From: Sulfidibacterium sp964598065
GTDB lineage: Bacteria > Bacteroidota > Bacteroidia > Bacteroidales > F082
Direction: 5' to 3'
DNA: 9,830 nucleotides
NCBI GenBank assembly: GCA_964598065.1
Contig: CAZRAW010000080.1
Span: forward strand, 1 to 9,830
Position 1 is the first letter of the stretch; every line of letters starts with the position of its first letter. The notes beneath the pieces were generated by a model that saw only the letters and a list, made by a program, of their open reading frames with translations, did not search any database and had not been told where the DNA came from. Below, piece by piece: positions 7,506-9,830 of the stretch. Both the position numbers and the translations under genes were made by a program.

Positions 7506-7587
7506 CAATTTCTCTTGAGAAAAAGCTTTTCTTTTTGTTAGCCGAAAAAATTCTTTTTTTAAGACAGTTACTTAAACAAATATTTCC

Positions 7588-7595
7588 TACTTTTG
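7588..7595 (+). promoter_or_regulatory. -7 element of the rpsF operon promoter
   Basis: TACTTTTG fits TAnnTTTG exactly and would start a transcript near 7600, leaving a leader of about 35 nt. The leader is almost pure A/T, including a TTAATTAATTAA stretch. It shows none of the GC-rich hairpin that the bS6:bS18 complex binds for autoregulation in some other bacteria. The -33 box is poor. Confidence 0.6.
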
Positions 7596-7634
7596 CACAC
7601 CAAAATTTAATATTATTAATTAATTAACAAAAAG

Positions 7635-8003
7635 ATGGTAAATCAGTATGAAACCGTTTTCATTTTAACTCCCGTTTTATCTGAAGATCAGGTAAAGGAG
7701 ACGGTAAAGACTTACGAAAAGCTCATCACCGATAATGGTGGCGAGATTGTAAATCGTGAGAACTGGGGCATGCGCAAACTGGCGTATCCCATTCAGAAAA
7801 AATCGACAGGATTTTATAATCTGTTTGAATACAGGGTAGATGGCTCGTATATCGAAAAGCTGGAAGTTCAGTACAAACGCGATGAAAAAGTATTACGCTT
7901 TTTAACCGTTAAACTCGACAAGCATGCTATTGCTTACAGCGAGAAACGGCGGAAGAAATTTGCAGAAAGTAAAAAAAAGGAAACCGCTGAAAAGAAAGCT
8001 TAA
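7635..8003 (+). CDS. rpsF: 30S ribosomal protein bS6
   Basis: This 122-residue protein of the 30S platform pairs with bS18 and helps fold the central domain of 16S rRNA. The bS6 fold is recognisable from the start YETVFILTPVLSEDQ (5-19), the signature WGMRKLAYPIQKKSTGFYNL (44-63) and the strand VLRFLTVKLD (86-95). A strongly basic, lysine-rich tail covers about residues 103-122 and is expected to be flexible. The length is normal for the family. It is the first gene of rpsF-rpsR-rplI, with 33 nt to rpsR. There is no Shine-Dalgarno; an A-rich stretch precedes the ATG. In Bacteroidota, bS6, bS18 and bS21 are reported to form the pocket that sequesters the anti-Shine-Dalgarno end of 16S rRNA. 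Confidence 0.97.
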   Translation: MVNQYETVFILTPVLSEDQVKETVKTYEKLITDNGGEIVNRENWGMRKLAYPIQKKSTGFYNLFEYRVDGSYIEKLEVQYKRDEKVLRFLTVKLDKHAIAYSEKRRKKFAESKKKETAEKKA

Positions 8004-8036
8004 TCCATACTCATTTAAACTTTAAAAAATAAAATC

Positions 8037-8303
8037 ATGGCACAAAATACAGATATAAGATATTTAACACCGATTTCAGTAGATACCACTAAAAAGAAAT
8101 ACTGCCGGTTCAAGAAAAACCGCATCAAATACATTGATTATAAAGATGCTGATTTTTTGCTCCGTTTTGTTAACGAACAAGGCAAAATCCTGCCCCGCCG
8201 TATCACGGGTACTTCGACCAAATACCAGAGAAAAGTGGCCAAAGCCGTTAAAAGAGCCCGCCACCTTGCTTTGATGCCTTATGTAGCTGACTTATTAAAA
8301 TAA
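8037..8303 (+). CDS. rpsR: 30S ribosomal protein bS18
   Basis: This is an 88-residue platform protein and the direct partner of bS6. The family core is plain: YIDYKDADFLLRF (33-45), GKILPRRITG (51-60), then YQRKVAKAVKRARHLALMPY (64-83). A single cysteine (C23) is present, so there is no paired-cysteine zinc site. The ATG follows an A/T-rich leader (AAAAAATAAAATC) with no Shine-Dalgarno, as expected in Bacteroidota. It is the middle gene of the operon, and the gap to rplI is only 16 nt. It is complete and shows nothing unusual. Confidence 0.97.
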   Translation: MAQNTDIRYLTPISVDTTKKKYCRFKKNRIKYIDYKDADFLLRFVNEQGKILPRRITGTSTKYQRKVAKAVKRARHLALMPYVADLLK

Positions 8304-8305
8304 AA

Positions 8306-8311
8306 GGGAGG
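8306..8311 (+). promoter_or_regulatory. Strong Shine-Dalgarno before rplI
   Basis: GGGAGG lies 8 nt before the rplI ATG, in the 16-nt gap after the rpsR stop. It can pair well with the anti-Shine-Dalgarno of 16S rRNA. None of the other genes in this window has such a site, and Bacteroidota messages generally avoid it, so it stands out. Confidence 0.7.
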
Positions 8312-8319
8312 AAATTACA

Positions 8320-8769
8320 ATGGAGATTATTTTAAAACAAGATATTACCGGTTTGGGTTATAAAAACGACATCATTACCGTAAAAAATGGCTACGCTCGC
8401 AATTATTTGATTCCAAAAGGGATGGCTGCTATTGCCACCGCTTCCGCCAGGAAAGTGCTGGCCGAAGTGAAAAAACAGCAGGCCTACAAAGAAGAAAAAA
8501 TCAGAAAAGAAGCGGAAGAAATTGTCAAAGTGCTCGAAGGCGCACGGCTGACCATTGGTGTGAAAGCCAGTACAAAAGGGAAAATTTTCGGCTCGGTTAA
8601 CAATATCATGATTGTCGATGCCATTAAAGGACAGAAAAAAGTGGAAATCGACCGTAAGAAAGTAGAAATTAACGGCGAGGCCATTAAAGAGGTGGGCACT
8701 TACAAAGCTACCGTCAAACTACACAAAGACATTGCCGTTGAACTGACATTGGATGTAAAAGCAGAGTAA
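8320..8769 (+). CDS. rplI: 50S ribosomal protein bL9
   Basis: This 149-residue protein binds 23S rRNA at the base of the L1 stalk and helps maintain reading frame. The N-terminal domain shows the family signature across MEIILKQDITGLGYKNDII and VKNGYARNYLIPKGMA (about 1-36). The long charged linking helix covers roughly 40-75 (many K and E residues, including KKQQAYKEEKIRKEAEE). The C-terminal domain (about 77-149) includes TKGKIFGSV. Both domains are intact and the length is normal. It is the last gene of the operon, preceded by a strong Shine-Dalgarno and followed by a U-tract terminator. Confidence 0.97.
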   Translation: MEIILKQDITGLGYKNDIITVKNGYARNYLIPKGMAAIATASARKVLAEVKKQQAYKEEKIRKEAEEIVKVLEGARLTIGVKASTKGKIFGSVNNIMIVDAIKGQKKVEIDRKKVEINGEAIKEVGTYKATVKLHKDIAVELTLDVKAE

Positions 8770-8789
8770 ATTTTTATTCCTGCTGTTTT

Positions 8790-8827
8790 AAAAAAAGTCC
8801 TTTCCTTTTGCGGGGAGGACTTTTTTT
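8790..8827 (+). terminator. Intrinsic terminator of rpsF-rpsR-rplI
   Basis: A 9-bp stem GTCCTTTCC/GGGGAGGAC (8797-8805 with 8812-8820, two G-U pairs) has a 6-nt loop. It is extended by seven A-T pairs, with A7 before it and T7 after it. The T7 tract makes a classic terminator for the operon. The A7 gives T7 on the other strand, so it could act in both directions. It lies 20 nt after the rplI stop. Confidence 0.92.
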
Positions 8828-8856
8828 GTGGGTGGAAGGAAAAGTAAGATGGGAAG

Positions 8857-8880
8857 TGCCTGAAAGTTTAAGTTTAGGCA
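8857..8880. other. Small hairpin between terminator and methyltransferase
   Basis: TGCCTGAA (8857-8864) and TTTAGGCA (8873-8880) form an 8-bp stem with one G-T pair and an 8-nt loop. It lies directly before the G-rich repeat. Its role is unknown. It has no T-tract, so it is not an obvious second terminator. Confidence 0.4.
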
Positions 8881-8882
8881 TT

Positions 8883-8912
8883 GGGAATTGGGGTTTGGGA
8901 ATTGGGGTTTGG
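8883..8912 (+). repeat. Duplicated G-rich 14-mer, possible G-quadruplex
   Basis: The unit GGGAATTGGGGTTT occurs twice in tandem (8883-8896 and 8897-8910), followed by GG. It provides four runs of three or four G separated by 3-4 nt, which meets the usual G-quadruplex pattern on the plus strand. It sits in the non-coding gap upstream of the methyltransferase gene. Whether it folds or has a function cannot be judged from sequence. Confidence 0.7.
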
Positions 8913-8978
8913 AGCTTGATGATTATCGTATCTGAATAAAAAATCGGAAGGTGCGTGTTTCCTGCAATTTTTTGTTTC

Positions 8979-8986
8979 TATCTTCG
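8979..8986 (+). promoter_or_regulatory. -7 element of the methyltransferase gene
   Basis: TATCTTCG differs from TAnnTTTG at one base. It ends 4 nt before the ATG at 8991. If it is the working promoter, the mRNA starts at or beside the start codon, and an in-frame GTG at 8955 would lie upstream of transcription. No clear -33 box is seen. Confidence 0.4.
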
Positions 8987-8990
8987 CAAG

Positions 8991-9755
8991 ATGTTAAGCA
9001 AAGCAGTCATAAAGTATTTGCATACGTTGCAACAAAATAAGTTTCGGCGCAAATACGGGCACTTCCTCGCGGAAGGGAGTATCAATGTGCTTGATTTTAT
9101 GAGCGGGTCTCTGAAGATAATACAACTGTTTGCTACGGAAACATGGATTGCCTCCCATCAAAAAGAGTTGTCGGAGCTGGTGTATAAAAGTGTCAGTTTA
9201 CAGGAAATGGAGAAGATTTCCGCTTTGAAAAACCCTTCGGAGGTTTTGGCGGTAGTGGAGAAACCGGAATACCGGTTGCCGGATATTACCGCTATTGACC
9301 GCTATATTTTGGCATTGGACAACATCAAAGATCCGGGTAATCTCGGTACGATTATTCGTACAGCCGACTGGTTTGGCATCCGAGATGTGGTTTGCTCTTT
9401 GGAGTCGGTGGATATTTTCAATCCAAAAGTAGTACAGGCTACCATGGGCTCGCTGGCGAGGGTACGGGCGCATTACACCAGCCTGGCCGACTGGTTTGGC
9501 GATAAGCCGGAAGGTTTGAATATTTTCGGTGCAGTGCTGGATGGTCAGGACATTCGTAAGACCAACAAACCGGGAAAAGGCATTTTGCTTATAGGCAGTG
9601 AGGCACACGGCATCACAAAGGCTCTCTATCCTTTTATTGACCATTTTATAACTATCCCCGGAACGGGAGAAGTTTCAGGTCCCGAGTCGCTCAATGCCGC
9701 CGTAGCTACTGCCATCACCTGCTATGAATTCCGGCGGGCAAATAATAGACAGTAA
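8991..9755 (+). CDS. SpoU/TrmH-family RNA 2'-O-ribose methyltransferase
   Basis: This 254-residue enzyme would transfer a methyl group from S-adenosylmethionine to a ribose 2'-OH in tRNA or rRNA. An N-terminal substrate-binding domain (about 1-95) carries RRKYGHFLAEGSINV. The SPOUT (alpha/beta-knot) domain follows. Motif 1 is NIKDPGNLGTIIRTA (111-125) with the conserved R123, motif 2 is around NPKVVQATMGS (144-154), and motif 3 is GILLIGSEAHGI (197-208) with IPGTG and SLNAAVATAI (233-242). All three knot motifs are present, so it should be active. The target is not readable; RlmB, TrmH and TsnR relatives look alike at this level. I prefer the ATG at 8991 over a GTG at 8955, since residue 1 then begins the usual domain and a -7 element sits just upstream. 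It lies past the rplI terminator and probably has its own promoter. Confidence 0.93.
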   Translation: MLSKAVIKYLHTLQQNKFRRKYGHFLAEGSINVLDFMSGSLKIIQLFATETWIASHQKELSELVYKSVSLQEMEKISALKNPSEVLAVVEKPEYRLPDITAIDRYILALDNIKDPGNLGTIIRTADWFGIRDVVCSLESVDIFNPKVVQATMGSLARVRAHYTSLADWFGDKPEGLNIFGAVLDGQDIRKTNKPGKGILLIGSEAHGITKALYPFIDHFITIPGTGEVSGPESLNAAVATAITCYEFRRANNRQ

Positions 9756-9830
9756 ATATTTTATACTCAAACAATAGCTTTTATAATGAACCTGCCTAAA
9801 GTTAACTTGTTGTAAAAGTTATATTTATCA
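9756..9830. other. AT-rich end of window
   Basis: I see no gene here. A short inverted repeat TAACTT/AAGTTA (about 9803-9821) is too weak to call a terminator. The neighbouring gene lies outside the window. Confidence 0.4.

Larger units (their letters stand above)
7493..7634. promoter_or_regulatory. Divergent promoter region, small protein / rpsF
   Basis: These 142 bp serve two opposite transcription units. Towards the left, TAATTTTG (7505-7498, minus) fits the -7 consensus. Towards the right, TACTTTTG (7588-7595, plus) does the same. Between them lie a dyad TTTCTC-TT-GAGAAA (7509-7522) and the palindrome AAAAGCTTTT (7521-7530). These are placed to act as operator sites for the minus-strand unit, overlapping its -35/-33 area. 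No regulator is identified. Confidence 0.55.

Noticed and set aside
8955..8990. GTG start adding 12 residues to the methyltransferase
   Set aside because: The added residues are not part of the family domain, and the -7 element at 8979-8986 would lie inside the extension.
9198..9644. 148-codon minus-strand open frame inside the methyltransferase gene
   Set aside because: It lies fully antisense to a gene with clear SPOUT motifs. Its product has no recognisable features and it has no start signals.

Overview
The window looks like chromosomal DNA from a member of the Bacteroidota. Four things point there. The ribosomal operon has the order rpsF-rpsR-rplI with no ssb or priB gene between its members. 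Most starts lack a Shine-Dalgarno and are preceded by A/T-rich leaders. Several -7 elements fit the Bacteroidota form TAnnTTTG. The TonB-dependent receptor and its small partner are also of a kind common in this phylum. I cannot name a genus from the sequence alone.

Layout, left to right. (1) Positions 1-211 are non-coding and hold a small cluster of inverted and direct repeats. (2) Positions 212-3988 (minus) encode a 1258-residue SWIM-SNF2 helicase-type ATPase. (3) Positions 3989-4577 form a 589-bp gap with no convincing gene. It holds a dyad near the helicase start, a nested hairpin at 4361-4409 and a perfect 13-bp hairpin at 4523-4563 next to the receptor stop. (4) Positions 4578-6725 (minus) encode a TonB-dependent outer-membrane receptor. 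It is preceded on the same strand, after a 260-nt structured gap, by a 168-residue membrane-anchored protein of unknown function (6986-7492). (5) A 142-bp divergent promoter region separates this pair from rpsF. (6) Positions 7635-8769 (plus) hold rpsF-rpsR-rplI (bS6, bS18, bL9), closed by a strong U-tract terminator. (7) Positions 8829-8954 hold a hairpin and a duplicated G-rich 14-mer. (8) Positions 8991-9755 (plus) encode a SpoU/TrmH-family RNA 2'-O-ribose methyltransferase.

The receptor and the small membrane protein may form one transcription unit for uptake of a metal chelate or another large ligand. The three ribosomal proteins and the RNA methyltransferase all serve the ribosome or RNA, but a terminator separates the methyltransferase, so it probably has its own promoter. 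The SNF2 protein has no obvious functional partner in the window.

No clear new multi-gene system is present. The best candidates for something undescribed are the structured gap at 4340-4577, which could be a small RNA locus, and the unexplained small protein paired with the receptor. The single strong Shine-Dalgarno in front of rplI, in the operon that also encodes bS6 and bS18, is also worth a look.
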